DNA from: Pollutimonas sp. M17
Lineage (GTDB): Bacteria > Pseudomonadota > Gammaproteobacteria > Burkholderiales > Burkholderiaceae_B
DNA: 64,000 bases
Reading direction: 5' to 3'
Assembly (NCBI RefSeq): GCF_025836975.1
Contig: NZ_CP107548.1
Coordinates: 1,612,001-1,676,000, forward strand
The position numbers were made by a program, and so were the translations under genes. Numbering within the stretch: position 1 is the stretch's first letter; each line of letters opens with the position of its first letter. The notes under the pieces are model-generated. The model was not told the DNA's origin. It saw only the letters and a program-made list of their open reading frames with translations, and did no database searches. This document shows positions 31,859 to 41,196 of this stretch, piece by piece.

Positions 31859-34800
31859 ATGGGCATACGGCATGTGCGATCGAATCGCGGGGCTTTCAGG
31901 ATTGCGGCACTCAGCACCGCATTGCTGGGGGTGTATGGGACGGCCTATTCCGCTGATCCGACGGTGACCGTTACAGGTACACAAGATATTGGAGCGGGTC
32001 CGTATTCCGGCGTAATCGTCAATGGCGGTGGCGTCGCCACGGGTACCGGGACAACGGTTGCAGGAGGCTTGTATGAGCTAAATCAGGTCAAGGCAGGGGG
32101 CAGCCTTACTCTGACTAACGCGTCCATAACAAATACGATCACTCCCAATCAAAATGGACGCGCGGTGTCGGTAAGCGGAGCGGGTGCGGCCGCGACGCTT
32201 ACCGACTCGACGATAGTCTTGAATGCTTTTAATGGTCACTCGGGCGGCCATGCATTTACGGCGGGCGTGGGCGCCGAGAATGGAGGACATGCCGTTATCG
32301 ATGGCGGCACGATCACCGCCTCGGGCAGCAAGCGCACCGTGGGCATACAGGCCAATGATGGCGGTTCCATTGATGCCAGCAATGTTGCCATCAGTACCCA
32401 TAGCACCTTCGGGCACGCCGTCAACGCCTATAGAACACCAACATCTTCCGAGACGGCAACTCTGGTCAAACTTAATAACGTCACGATCAATACCTACGAC
32501 CTGAACTATGCCGACGGCATTCAATCAGCCAATAAAGGCGCCAGGGTTGAAGCGATCAATACGGATATCACTACCATAGGCACGAACAGCTTCGGCGCCG
32601 AGGTCTTCAACGGAGCGACGGCATCGTTTACGGGCGGCAGCATCACGACATCCGGTGCGACGGCGGCCGGTGTGCGTGTGTATGGCGGGTCTCTTGGGAG
32701 TGGCTCCGTCTCGATCACCGGGACGCACATCAATACCGGCGGGGTTGGCGCAGTCGGCGTCGTGGCGGCCGACATAGCCGAACAGACAGCGGGCACGATC
32801 AGCCTGGCCAATACGAACATCGAGACGCATGGCGCCAATGCCGCCGCAGTGCAAGCTTCTTACGGCAGTCAAATCACCAGCGGAGGCGGCAATACCTTCC
32901 ATACGTATGGTTCTAAAAGCACGGGTGTGGCCGCGACTACAGGCGGGGGCGTCAGCCTGGGCAGCGATACGGTGACCGCCGAATTGGGCAACGGCATCAG
33001 CGCGGACGGCGCCGGCTCGACCATCACCACCAGCGGCACGACAATTTCGACCAATGGTGGTAAGTATGGGGCCTACGCAACGAACGGCGGATCGATTACC
33101 TTGGCCGGCGGTTCTGTAACGAATGCCAGCACCGCTTCTGGGGCCATGGGCATCGCCGCTGCGGGCGACGGGTCGGCGATTATCGGTACTAATGTTGCAT
33201 TAAGCGCCAAGGGTGAATACACCGGCCCGGGCGAGTTGTCGAACGTGGTATCTGTTAGCAACAATGCAAACATAAACCTGACGGGCGGGTCGATTTCTTC
33301 ACTAAGCAGTCAATTCGGGCGGGGTATCCTGGCTGGCACCAATGGCACGGTCACGACAACGGGGGTGGCAATCTCCACCATCGGGAATTTATCGAATGCG
33401 GTGCATGCCTACAGCAATCAGAAGACGGCGGCCGCCACGTCCGATGCGGCATCCATACAGATCAATGGAGGCTCTATCACAACCAGCGGTCAAGATGCCT
33501 ACGGCCTGTCGGCGCAGAATATAAATGCGGCCATCGCTACGAACGCCACGGGTTCCGCCAGTACGACCATTACCACTACGGGCGAGAATGCCTATGGTGC
33601 AGTGGCTTATAACGGCGCAGCGCTCAATCTGAGGAACACGCAGATTTCGACCTTCGGAGCGGGCGCGTTGGGCATTGCCATCAATAAAATGAGCGCGGCA
33701 CAAGTGCCGGGCAGTGTTCCCACGCCTAATGTTGCCAGCACGCTGATCATGAGCGGCGGCGGGGTGACGACCAGCGGGAATGATGCGCACGGCGTTGCAC
33801 TTGCAAGCGGTTCCACAGCGACCCTGGATCAAACCAGCATTGCGGTGACAGGCGTAAATGCCTTCGGCGTACGTCTGGAAGGAGGATCCACCGCCAGCCT
33901 CACAGGCGGAGCGATTTCGTCCATAGGCGATGATTTCGGCGGTGGCTTGTACTCCACCGGCGCAGGCAGCAAGATCACCGCCACGGATGTCGTCGTGGCG
34001 GTGCAGCGTCGGCGCGTCGACAGCGCGAACAAACCAATAGGTGTGGGCGTGGAGGCGGTGCGCGGCGGCCGTGTTGAACTGACCCGAGGGTCGGTGACGA
34101 CCCTGCGTGACTGGAACGACGGCTTGCTGGCCTATCGCGGCAGCATAACGACCAATGGAACAGCCATCCAGACCAACGGCCTGGCGTCGACGGGGGTCAA
34201 GTCCTGGCGCGAGGTGTCCGCTTATCCCGGCGAGGTCGCCACGACGACGATGACCGGCGGCAGCGTGACCACGTTGGGCAATGAATCCTACGGCCTGCTG
34301 GCGCAGAATGCCGGCAGCACCATCACAGCCACCAATACAACGGTCACGACATCCGGAAGCCAATCCTATGGCGCCAATGCCTACAACGGCGGTGCGCTGG
34401 TCTTGAGCAGTGTTGCGGTCAAGACATCGGGCGCTAACGCGCATGGCCTGGTAATGGGCGGCATGAGCGACACGATGCGGCCCGGTTCGGATGGACATGT
34501 GCCGACGGTGGCCAGCAGCATCGACATGACGGGCGGAAGCATCGTTGCTACGGGTAGCGGCTCGTCCGGCGTCTACCTGGAGGATAGCGGCAGCATCACG
34601 CTTAACGGCGTTCGGGTGGAGTCGAATGCCGCTTCCATTACGTCACAATTGACGCAGTCCGGCCAGATCCAAGATATCGTCATCGGCTCCGGTTCCGCGT
34701 TGAAGGTCAACAATGGCAATTTGCTGCAAGTGAACCGTTCAACGGCTGGGATGGATGGCATCGTCAACCTGACCTTGAAGGCTGGGTCGACTTCGGTAGG

Positions 34801-37015
34801 CAATATCGTCGATCTGGATGGCCTAAGTTCTGACGGAACCGGCTTGCGGGATGCAGTCACAGGCGGAAAGACTAACTTTACCGTTGAAACCGGGGCCTCC
34901 TGGACGGGTGTCATCAAGGGCATTAACGATGCCGGTGTAGGCGATGGTGGCTCGTTTGTGGACAATGGCGGCGGAGCGATTGCAGGGAATGTCAGCGGTG
35001 GCAGCAATAGTGTTGTTACCTTCAATAGCGGTGCCAATATTAGCGGGGGAGTAGAAGTCGGTTCGGGGTCGCGCGCCAGCTTCAACGGCACTACGGTTAT
35101 CCAGCAGAACGTTGTAAACAATGGTGGGAGCATGTCGTTTACCGGGCCGGCGACAATCAATCAAAATGTGGCGGGGACGGGAGCCAATTATTCATTCTCA
35201 GGCGGTGCGAACATAGCCCAGAGCGTAAGCGGTGTGGGGAGCACGTTTTCGTTCTCTGGTGCCACTACGATAGGTCAAATGGGGACGCCGGCGACGTTGA
35301 CGGGATCGTCGAACAGCAGCTTCAGCTTCAGCCGCACGGCGCCCACGATAATCAACGGTTCGGTGGATTTGAGCGGCGGGTCGAGCACGCATGGCGGGAC
35401 GATAGGCACGCCAGTTGAGATTACCGGCGATGCGGCGGTCTCCTCGGGCGCGGTGCTGGGAGGCAACCTGAGAGTGACGGGAGCGTTGAGCGGTACCGGC
35501 GGCATACTGGGGCCAGGCAATTCGGTGGGCGCGCAAAGTTTCGGATCGGTTTCGGGTTTTGGCGGCACCTACCTTGCCGAAGTGAACGCCGCAGGTCAAT
35601 CCGACTTGATCACGTTGACATCGTTGGTCGACAATTCCGATCTTCGTGGGATTGCCCTTAAAGTGGGTCAAGAGAACGGCAATGGTGGCTACGTCTTCAA
35701 TCACGATTACACGATTCTTGAAACGGTAAAGTCTGACGGCATCAGCGCGATAACCGACAATACATTCTCCAGCGCGGCGTTGGACAATAGCTTTGCCGGC
35801 TCGCTGGTCACACTCGATCCGGTTAAGTATGGACCCAATTACGTCAGGATCAGCCTGTCTAAGAATGCTGGCGCACTGGACGCTGAAAGGGCGACCTGGT
35901 CCGGCAATCAACGGTCAGTGATGAGCGGCCTGGATGGCAACCCACTGGATTTCACGGTTGCGGCAATGCAAGCTGACCAGCGCAAAGACGCGTTGAACCA
36001 GCTGTCCGGTGAGGTCCACGGCAGTACGCAGTCGGCCCTGCACAGCGCGGGGGGCCTGCTGATCAGCACGGTGGGCAATCGCATGCGCGGCAATGTGGGC
36101 GCGGGTATGCTGGCCGGCGCGCCGATGGCCGATGCTTCTGGGACCATTCCGGCAGGCGCCATGCCGCGCTCGGCGGCCTATCCGCTGTGGGCTGAAGTGG
36201 TGGGCAACTGGAATACGCTGGACGGCGGCGACAACGCTTCCAAGACCAAGAGCCACACGGCGGGCATCTATGTGGGCGGCGACGTGGCTGTAGGCGCGGG
36301 CTGGCGCGTGGGTGGCGCCTTGGGCTTTACCGACGGGCGCATCAAGGCCGACGACGTGGGGTCGCGCTCCGATGTGCGCAGCTACACCGCCACGGTCTAT
36401 GGCGGCAACAGTTGGGCGGCGGGCAACGGCCAGGTCAACTTCCTGGCGGGCGCGGGCTACACGCGGCACAACATCGAAAGCCGCCGGACGATCAACGTGG
36501 GCGGCAGCCAGACGCTCAAGGCGGACTATCATGCGAATACCACGCAGTTGTTCACGGAGCTGGGCTATGCGATTCCCGTGGGGCAGGCCAGCACCATCGA
36601 GCCGTATGCGGGGCTGGCCTGGTCCAGCCAACGCAGCCAGGGCTTCAGTGAAAGCGGCGGCTCGGCGGCGCTGCGCAGCCAGGGCCAGACGGATAACGTG
36701 ACGACACTGACGCTGGGCCTGCGCGGCAAGACGCTGGTGGAGCTGGGCGGCCGCGAGGCGCGGCTAAGCGCCGGGCTGGGCTGGCGCCATGCTTCGGGCG
36801 ACGTGGCTTCGGCGCGCACGATGTCCTTCATCCAGGGCAATGGGGCGGCGTTCACGGTGGCCGGCTCGCCGATCGCCAAGAATGCGGCGGTGGTGGACTT
36901 GGGGGCCGAGATGAGCGTGGGCAGGAACGCGGCCATGGGCTTGGGTTACAGCGGCCAGTTCGGCCAGGGCAGCACCGACAGCACCGGGTCCCTGTATTTA
37001 AAGGTCCGGTTCTAG
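31859..37015 (+). CDS. giant type V autotransporter, beta-helical passenger
   Basis: About 1718 residues and a paralogue of the gene just upstream. A signal peptide (FRIAALSTALLGVYGTAYSA) leads directly into a beta-helix without the lectin-like head. Rungs repeat patterns such as YGLSAQN, GAVAYNGAALNL and TTSGNDAHG; then a linker and a C-terminal barrel ending YLKVRF. The start ATG at 31859 is preferred because AAGGAAGG lies five bases before it; a longer frame opens at 31811. The final 715 coding bases are nearly identical to the first gene, while the passengers are only moderately similar. Probable surface adhesin. Its own AT-rich upstream region and a terminator after the upstream gene suggest independent transcription. 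Confidence 0.88.
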   Translation: MGIRHVRSNRGAFRIAALSTALLGVYGTAYSADPTVTVTGTQDIGAGPYSGVIVNGGGVATGTGTTVAGGLYELNQVKAGGSLTLTNASITNTITPNQNGRAVSVSGAGAAATLTDSTIVLNAFNGHSGGHAFTAGVGAENGGHAVIDGGTITASGSKRTVGIQANDGGSIDASNVAISTHSTFGHAVNAYRTPTSSETATLVKLNNVTINTYDLNYADGIQSANKGARVEAINTDITTIGTNSFGAEVFNGATASFTGGSITTSGATAAGVRVYGGSLGSGSVSITGTHINTGGVGAVGVVAADIAEQTAGTISLANTNIETHGANAAAVQASYGSQITSGGGNTFHTYGSKSTGVAATTGGGVSLGSDTVTAELGNGISADGAGSTITTSGTTISTNGGKYGAYATNGGSITLAGGSVTNASTASGAMGIAAAGDGSAIIGTNVALSAKGEYTGPGELSNVVSVSNNANINLTGGSISSLSSQFGRGILAGTNGTVTTTGVAISTIGNLSNAVHAYSNQKTAAATSDAASIQINGGSITTSGQDAYGLSAQNINAAIATNATGSASTTITTTGENAYGAVAYNGAALNLRNTQISTFGAGALGIAINKMSAAQVPGSVPTPNVASTLIMSGGGVTTSGNDAHGVALASGSTATLDQTSIAVTGVNAFGVRLEGGSTASLTGGAISSIGDDFGGGLYSTGAGSKITATDVVVAVQRRRVDSANKPIGVGVEAVRGGRVELTRGSVTTLRDWNDGLLAYRGSITTNGTAIQTNGLASTGVKSWREVSAYPGEVATTTMTGGSVTTLGNESYGLLAQNAGSTITATNTTVTTSGSQSYGANAYNGGALVLSSVAVKTSGANAHGLVMGGMSDTMRPGSDGHVPTVASSIDMTGGSIVATGSGSSGVYLEDSGSITLNGVRVESNAASITSQLTQSGQIQDIVIGSGSALKVNNGNLLQVNRSTAGMDGIVNLTLKAGSTSVGNIVDLDGLSSDGTGLRDAVTGGKTNFTVETGASWTGVIKGINDAGVGDGGSFVDNGGGAIAGNVSGGSNSVVTFNSGANISGGVEVGSGSRASFNGTTVIQQNVVNNGGSMSFTGPATINQNVAGTGANYSFSGGANIAQSVSGVGSTFSFSGATTIGQMGTPATLTGSSNSSFSFSRTAPTIINGSVDLSGGSSTHGGTIGTPVEITGDAAVSSGAVLGGNLRVTGALSGTGGILGPGNSVGAQSFGSVSGFGGTYLAEVNAAGQSDLITLTSLVDNSDLRGIALKVGQENGNGGYVFNHDYTILETVKSDGISAITDNTFSSAALDNSFAGSLVTLDPVKYGPNYVRISLSKNAGALDAERATWSGNQRSVMSGLDGNPLDFTVAAMQADQRKDALNQLSGEVHGSTQSALHSAGGLLISTVGNRMRGNVGAGMLAGAPMADASGTIPAGAMPRSAAYPLWAEVVGNWNTLDGGDNASKTKSHTAGIYVGGDVAVGAGWRVGGALGFTDGRIKADDVGSRSDVRSYTATVYGGNSWAAGNGQVNFLAGAGYTRHNIESRRTINVGGSQTLKADYHANTTQLFTELGYAIPVGQASTIEPYAGLAWSSQRSQGFSESGGSAALRSQGQTDNVTTLTLGLRGKTLVELGGREARLSAGLGWRHASGDVASARTMSFIQGNGAAFTVAGSPIAKNAAVVDLGAEMSVGRNAAMGLGYSGQFGQGSTDSTGSLYLKVRF

Positions 37016-37092
37016 GCGGGGCTGCTTAGCGAAGAAGTTGTTGAAAACAGGTGTTGTTGGACAAGAAGGCTGGCTCTGGCGCCAGCCTTCTT
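36301..37092 (+). repeat. 792-bp near-identical direct repeat, copy 2
   Basis: Second copy of 30842-31633: most of the barrel-coding part, stop codon and terminator stem. Direct orientation with 5459-base spacing means that recombination between the copies would delete or duplicate a whole autotransporter gene and create chimeric proteins. Confidence 0.95.
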
Positions 37093-37099
37093 CTTTTTG
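37063..37099 (+). terminator. terminator of the second autotransporter
   Basis: Same 12-bp stem as at 31604 (AAGAAGGCTGGC / GCCAGCCTTCTT, ending 37092), here followed by CTTTTTGG, a better T tract than the first copy. Confidence 0.88.
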
Positions 37100-37267
37100 G
37101 CGGCGTAAACCGGCGATGGGATCGATCGAAGGCCAGTGTTCCAGATCGCTTATCCAAACAAATATTCCCATGACATAATGACGCAGTAATAGTGTGATTT
37201 CATCGACCTGTGTTCGCACCAGTGTCTTTGCTGCTTGATCAATTCGCCCGATTGTTTTTGAAAATTC

Positions 37268-38146
37268 ATGACTAGTCCTGTTCTACGCTTTGGCCTGGCT
37301 GCCAACCATCTGCATCACGAGTCCTATGGGGCCGCGCTTTTTACCTGGCTGGAGCAATCGGCCGCCGCCATTCGCGAACTGGGCATGGAGCTGTACACCG
37401 TGGGCCGCACCTGCGATGCCATCGAGCGTTCGGGCTTGCTGGCCGGTTATCCCGGCCTGATCCGCTACCCCTACGGCCGCGAGGGCGGACTGATGAAACT
37501 GGTGGCGCGGGTGACCGAAGGCCGCGATGGCGCGGCGCCCTTCGACGGCGCCATCTACCTGATTGATCCGGTGGATCCGTCGTCCATCTTTCCCGAAGCG
37601 CTGGCGCTGAAGCGGCAGTGCATCACGCATGGCCGGCCTTTCGTTTCCACGCTGATGGGAGCCATTGAATGGGTCGAAGTCGAGCGTATTGGCATGGGCC
37701 TGGCGCCCGATCCAGCCTTGGATTCGATATTCGATTTTTCCAGGCAGACGCTCGCGCTGATCGCCCACGATGCGTTGAAAGATCAAATGGTGGATTTCGC
37801 CGCCAGCCATTTCGACCTGCTGTCGCGCTTTGCGGGGCGTGTCGGCACAGGCACGACCAGCGGGCGCTTGAACGAACTTGCCTGGTCGCGCGGCTGGCCC
37901 AAGGACCGGCCATGGATTCAGCCCTATCTTAGCGGCCCTTTGGGCGGCGATGCCCAGATCGCCGAACTGGTGCTGGAACAGCGCTGCCAACGGGTCATTT
38001 TTTTCGAAGACCCGCATGTCGCGCGCCAGCACGAGGCGGACATACAGCTCCTGGAACGCGCGGTACGCGTGGTTACCGACAAGGCCGCCTGCATTGCATC
38101 GCCGGCGGTGGCTGATAAATGGGCGCGGGCGGTAAGCCGGCGCTGA
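37268..38146 (+). CDS. mgsA: two-domain methylglyoxal synthase-like protein
   Basis: 292 residues, about twice the usual 150 of MgsA. The C-terminal half (from about 160) is a good methylglyoxal synthase: LALIAHDALKDQM holds the His-Asp pair, GTGTTSGRL the phosphate loop, SGPLGGDAQI the catalytic Asp, and FFEDPHVARQHEAD the second His. MgsA turns dihydroxyacetone phosphate into methylglyoxal. The N-terminal half has the same order of elements (FGLAANHLHHES, YTVGRTCDAIE, YPYGREGGLMKL, YLIDPVDPSS) but lacks the catalytic Asp of the GGD motif, so it looks like a degenerate tandem copy, perhaps regulatory or structural (inference). The ATG at 37268 lacks a strong ribosome-binding site. It lies between autotransporter genes. 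Confidence 0.85.
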   Translation: MTSPVLRFGLAANHLHHESYGAALFTWLEQSAAAIRELGMELYTVGRTCDAIERSGLLAGYPGLIRYPYGREGGLMKLVARVTEGRDGAAPFDGAIYLIDPVDPSSIFPEALALKRQCITHGRPFVSTLMGAIEWVEVERIGMGLAPDPALDSIFDFSRQTLALIAHDALKDQMVDFAASHFDLLSRFAGRVGTGTTSGRLNELAWSRGWPKDRPWIQPYLSGPLGGDAQIAELVLEQRCQRVIFFEDPHVARQHEADIQLLERAVRVVTDKAACIASPAVADKWARAVSRR

Positions 38147-38280
38147 GCCACGAAAACAGCGGTTGTGCCCACGCAACGTTTTACAAAAAAAAAGATACGT
38201 TACCGCTTACTTTGTCGCTACATTTCACCCCTTTGGCTCGAGCAGCTCGATAGAGCCATGCTGAAGACTCAGGGTGAAGT

Positions 38281-41148
38281 GTGACACGTAAAAATTATCT
38301 TCTCCGGTCCTTGGTTGGCGCAGGACTGGTCTCCATGCTGGGCTGGTCGACGGCCCAGGGCGCGGCCTCCGACTTCAAGACCGCCGAATACCTCAACCAG
38401 CAAGGCCTCGATCTGGTCAACGCCGCTGAAGCCTATGCGCTGGGCTATACCGGCGCGGGCGTCAGGGTTGGGATACTGGATTCCGGCATCGACGCCTTCC
38501 ATCCCGAGTTCCGGGGCGGCAAGATTGTGGGCGGCTATGACTTCTATTCCAATACGCCTTACCGGTCGGGCCTTGGCCAAGACTACGATGGCCATGGTTC
38601 GCACGTGGCCGGAATCATCGGCGCTTTGCGCGATGGCGTGGGGATGCACGGCGTGGCTTTCGATAGTTCGCTATTCATCGTGCACGAAGATGACAGGCAA
38701 TACGATTACATTACCAATCCCGATCCCGCTTACCTCAGCCCCCGGGACGAATGGCTGGATAAATCGCTGGCGCCGGCATGGCGCTATCTGGCTACCCAGA
38801 ATCTGCCCATCATCAACAACAGCCTGGGGTTCAATGCCTGCGATCCCTCCGACCCCGGACCTGGACCGTGCAACGTAGTTGACTATGGCAGCTCCGCAGC
38901 CGCCGAGGCCGCCTTTCCTCAAAGCGTTGCCGCCTTTCGCGAGCTTGCCGCGGCCGGCACCCTGATGGTGTTCGCCACCGGTAATGAAGAGCAACCGAAT
39001 CCGGATTTCATGGCGGGAGCGCCCTATTGGTTCGAGGATGAACTCAAGAACAATTGGCTGGCGGTCACGGCCATCAGCGAAACCGGTGAACCGGTGGCTT
39101 ATGCCAACAAGTGCGGCGTGGCCATGGACTGGTGCCTGACGGCGCCGGGCGGGGGCGAAGGCAATCCGGGGCCGGGCGTGAACTCGGTCGAGGACGAGGG
39201 CGGCTATACAAGGAAGTCGGGCACATCGATGGCGGCTCCCCATGTGGCCGGCGCGGCGGCCCTGGTCAAGCAGGTATTTCCGTATTTCGGCGCCTATCAT
39301 CTGCAACAGACGCTGCTGACCACGGCCACCGATATGGGCGTTTCAGGGGTGGATGCCGTCTACGGCTGGGGGCTGCTGAATGTGGGCAAGGCGGTGCGCG
39401 GCCCGGCCCAGTTCACGGGCCTGTTCGATGTGGACACCCTGGGTTACGACTCCACCTTTTCCAACGACATCGGCGGCTCGGGCAGCTTGACCAAGCGCGG
39501 GGCCGGCATGCTGCGTCTGACCGGGGCCAATACCTATTCCGGACCGACCGAAATCGAGGGCGGCAAGCTAGTGGTCGACGGTTCGCTGGCGTCCAACGTC
39601 ACCGTACAGTCGGCCGGTGCCCTGGGTGGTTCGGGCACGGTTGCCAAAGTGGACAACCATGGTGTCTTGGCGCCGGGAAATTCGGTGGGTACATTGACGG
39701 TGACCGGAAACTACACTGCTTATGACGGCTCGGTGTACGAACTTGAAGTCGGTCCGGATGGCGCCACCGACAAGCTGGTGGTGGGCGGGACGGCGGCCCT
39801 GGATGGCACGCTGCGCCTGACCGGCGGCCGTTTCCGCCCGGATGCCTCCTATCAGTTCATCACTGCGGCCGGCGGCTTTACCGGTGGATTCGATACGGTG
39901 GCTTACGGCATGGCGTTTCTTACGCCAACATTGGACCTGGCCGCGGGTGCCGCCGCCTTGAAGATCGCCCGCAACGATGTTCCCATCGCGCGCTACGCCG
40001 CTACCCGAAATCAGAAGGCGGTCGGCCAGGCGCTGGATGGCGCCTCGGCCCATTCGCCTGCCGGCATGATGGACGTGTACGACGAGGTGCTCAACGCCGA
40101 AGCGGGCCAGGTGCCGGCCATCATGGAGCAATTGAGCGGCCAGGTGCATGCGGGCACGGAGTCCGCCTTGTTGAACGCGGGCGGACTGGTGACGCGCACT
40201 CTGTCCAATCGCATGCGCGCCAATATGGGGGCCGGCATGGCGCCGGGCAAGGCGCTGGCTCAGGCTTCGGCAGGGGCCGTGCCGTCAAGCGCGATGCCGT
40301 ACCCGCGGGCCTTGCCCATGTGGGCGCAGGTCGTGGGAGGGCGCAGCACCCTGGATGGCGACGGCAATGCGGCCAAGGTCCGCAACGATACGACCGGCCT
40401 GTTCCTGGGCGGGGATACCCGGCTTGGCGGGGGCTGGCGCTTGGGCGGCGCCTTTGGCTATACGGAAGGCCGCATCAAGCTGGATGGTCCGTCCTCATCG
40501 TCGCGCGCGAATAGCTATACCGGAGCGTTATACGGATCCAATAGCTGGGCCGAGGGCGTGGGCAGCGTGAATTTCCTGGGCGGTATGGCCTATACCCGTC
40601 ACCATGTCGACACCCGGCGTCACGTTACGGTGGGCGGCAGCCAGACGCTCAAGGCGGACTACCATGCCGATGCGCTGCAATTGTTCACGGAATTGGGTTA
40701 TGGCGTGCCTGTTGGCGAATCGGCCATGCTGGAGCCGTACGCAGGCCTGTCCTGGCAGAATCTCAGGGCAGGAAGTTTCACTGAGACGGGCGGCCAGGCC
40801 GCGCTGAACGGCGAAGGCCGCCGCAGCGACCTGACGACATTCACACTGGGGCTGCGTGGCAAGACCGAATTCGAATACGGCCGCTCACAGGTCTCGCTGT
40901 CTGCCGGCTTGGGATGGCGGCATGCCATGGGCGATGTGTCGCCCAGCCGCAAGCTGTCGTTCGTGCATGGAGACGGGGCAATGTTCCGCACGAGCGGCGC
41001 GCCCATCGCCAGGAATGCCGCGGTGGCGGAGCTGGGCGCCGAGCTGCGCGTAGCCCGCAAGACCGCCGTGGGCCTGAGCTACAGCGGCCAGTTCGGCAAT
41101 GGCAACACCGACAGCGCCGGCACGCTGTATCTGCGGGTCCGATTTTAG
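38281..41148 (+). CDS. subtilisin-like serine protease autotransporter
   Basis: 955 residues from GTG 38281, preceded by AGGGTGAAG. Signal peptide (LLRSLVGAGLVSMLGWSTAQGAA), then a peptidase S8 domain: Asp in GILDSGID, His in DGHGSHVAG, Asn in NNSLG, Ser in SGTSMAAPHVAGAAAL. A passenger-associated beta repeat follows (GAGMLRLTGANTYSGPTEIEGGKLVV, about 410-435), with further beta-helix, and the barrel (about 690-955) ending YLRVRF. The barrel is clearly related to those of the two giant autotransporters. The group includes SphB1 of Bordetella, which processes filamentous hemagglutinin; no lipoprotein Cys or SphB1-type Gly-rich stretch is seen here. It may mature the neighbouring adhesins (inference). 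Confidence 0.92.
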   Translation: MTRKNYLLRSLVGAGLVSMLGWSTAQGAASDFKTAEYLNQQGLDLVNAAEAYALGYTGAGVRVGILDSGIDAFHPEFRGGKIVGGYDFYSNTPYRSGLGQDYDGHGSHVAGIIGALRDGVGMHGVAFDSSLFIVHEDDRQYDYITNPDPAYLSPRDEWLDKSLAPAWRYLATQNLPIINNSLGFNACDPSDPGPGPCNVVDYGSSAAAEAAFPQSVAAFRELAAAGTLMVFATGNEEQPNPDFMAGAPYWFEDELKNNWLAVTAISETGEPVAYANKCGVAMDWCLTAPGGGEGNPGPGVNSVEDEGGYTRKSGTSMAAPHVAGAAALVKQVFPYFGAYHLQQTLLTTATDMGVSGVDAVYGWGLLNVGKAVRGPAQFTGLFDVDTLGYDSTFSNDIGGSGSLTKRGAGMLRLTGANTYSGPTEIEGGKLVVDGSLASNVTVQSAGALGGSGTVAKVDNHGVLAPGNSVGTLTVTGNYTAYDGSVYELEVGPDGATDKLVVGGTAALDGTLRLTGGRFRPDASYQFITAAGGFTGGFDTVAYGMAFLTPTLDLAAGAAALKIARNDVPIARYAATRNQKAVGQALDGASAHSPAGMMDVYDEVLNAEAGQVPAIMEQLSGQVHAGTESALLNAGGLVTRTLSNRMRANMGAGMAPGKALAQASAGAVPSSAMPYPRALPMWAQVVGGRSTLDGDGNAAKVRNDTTGLFLGGDTRLGGGWRLGGAFGYTEGRIKLDGPSSSSRANSYTGALYGSNSWAEGVGSVNFLGGMAYTRHHVDTRRHVTVGGSQTLKADYHADALQLFTELGYGVPVGESAMLEPYAGLSWQNLRAGSFTETGGQAALNGEGRRSDLTTFTLGLRGKTEFEYGRSQVSLSAGLGWRHAMGDVSPSRKLSFVHGDGAMFRTSGAPIARNAAVAELGAELRVARKTAVGLSYSGQFGNGNTDSAGTLYLRVRF

Positions 41149-41196
41149 TCCCAAGCCGTGGCGCGGGACCCCGCGCCGCGTGGCCTGGCCTTCGGA

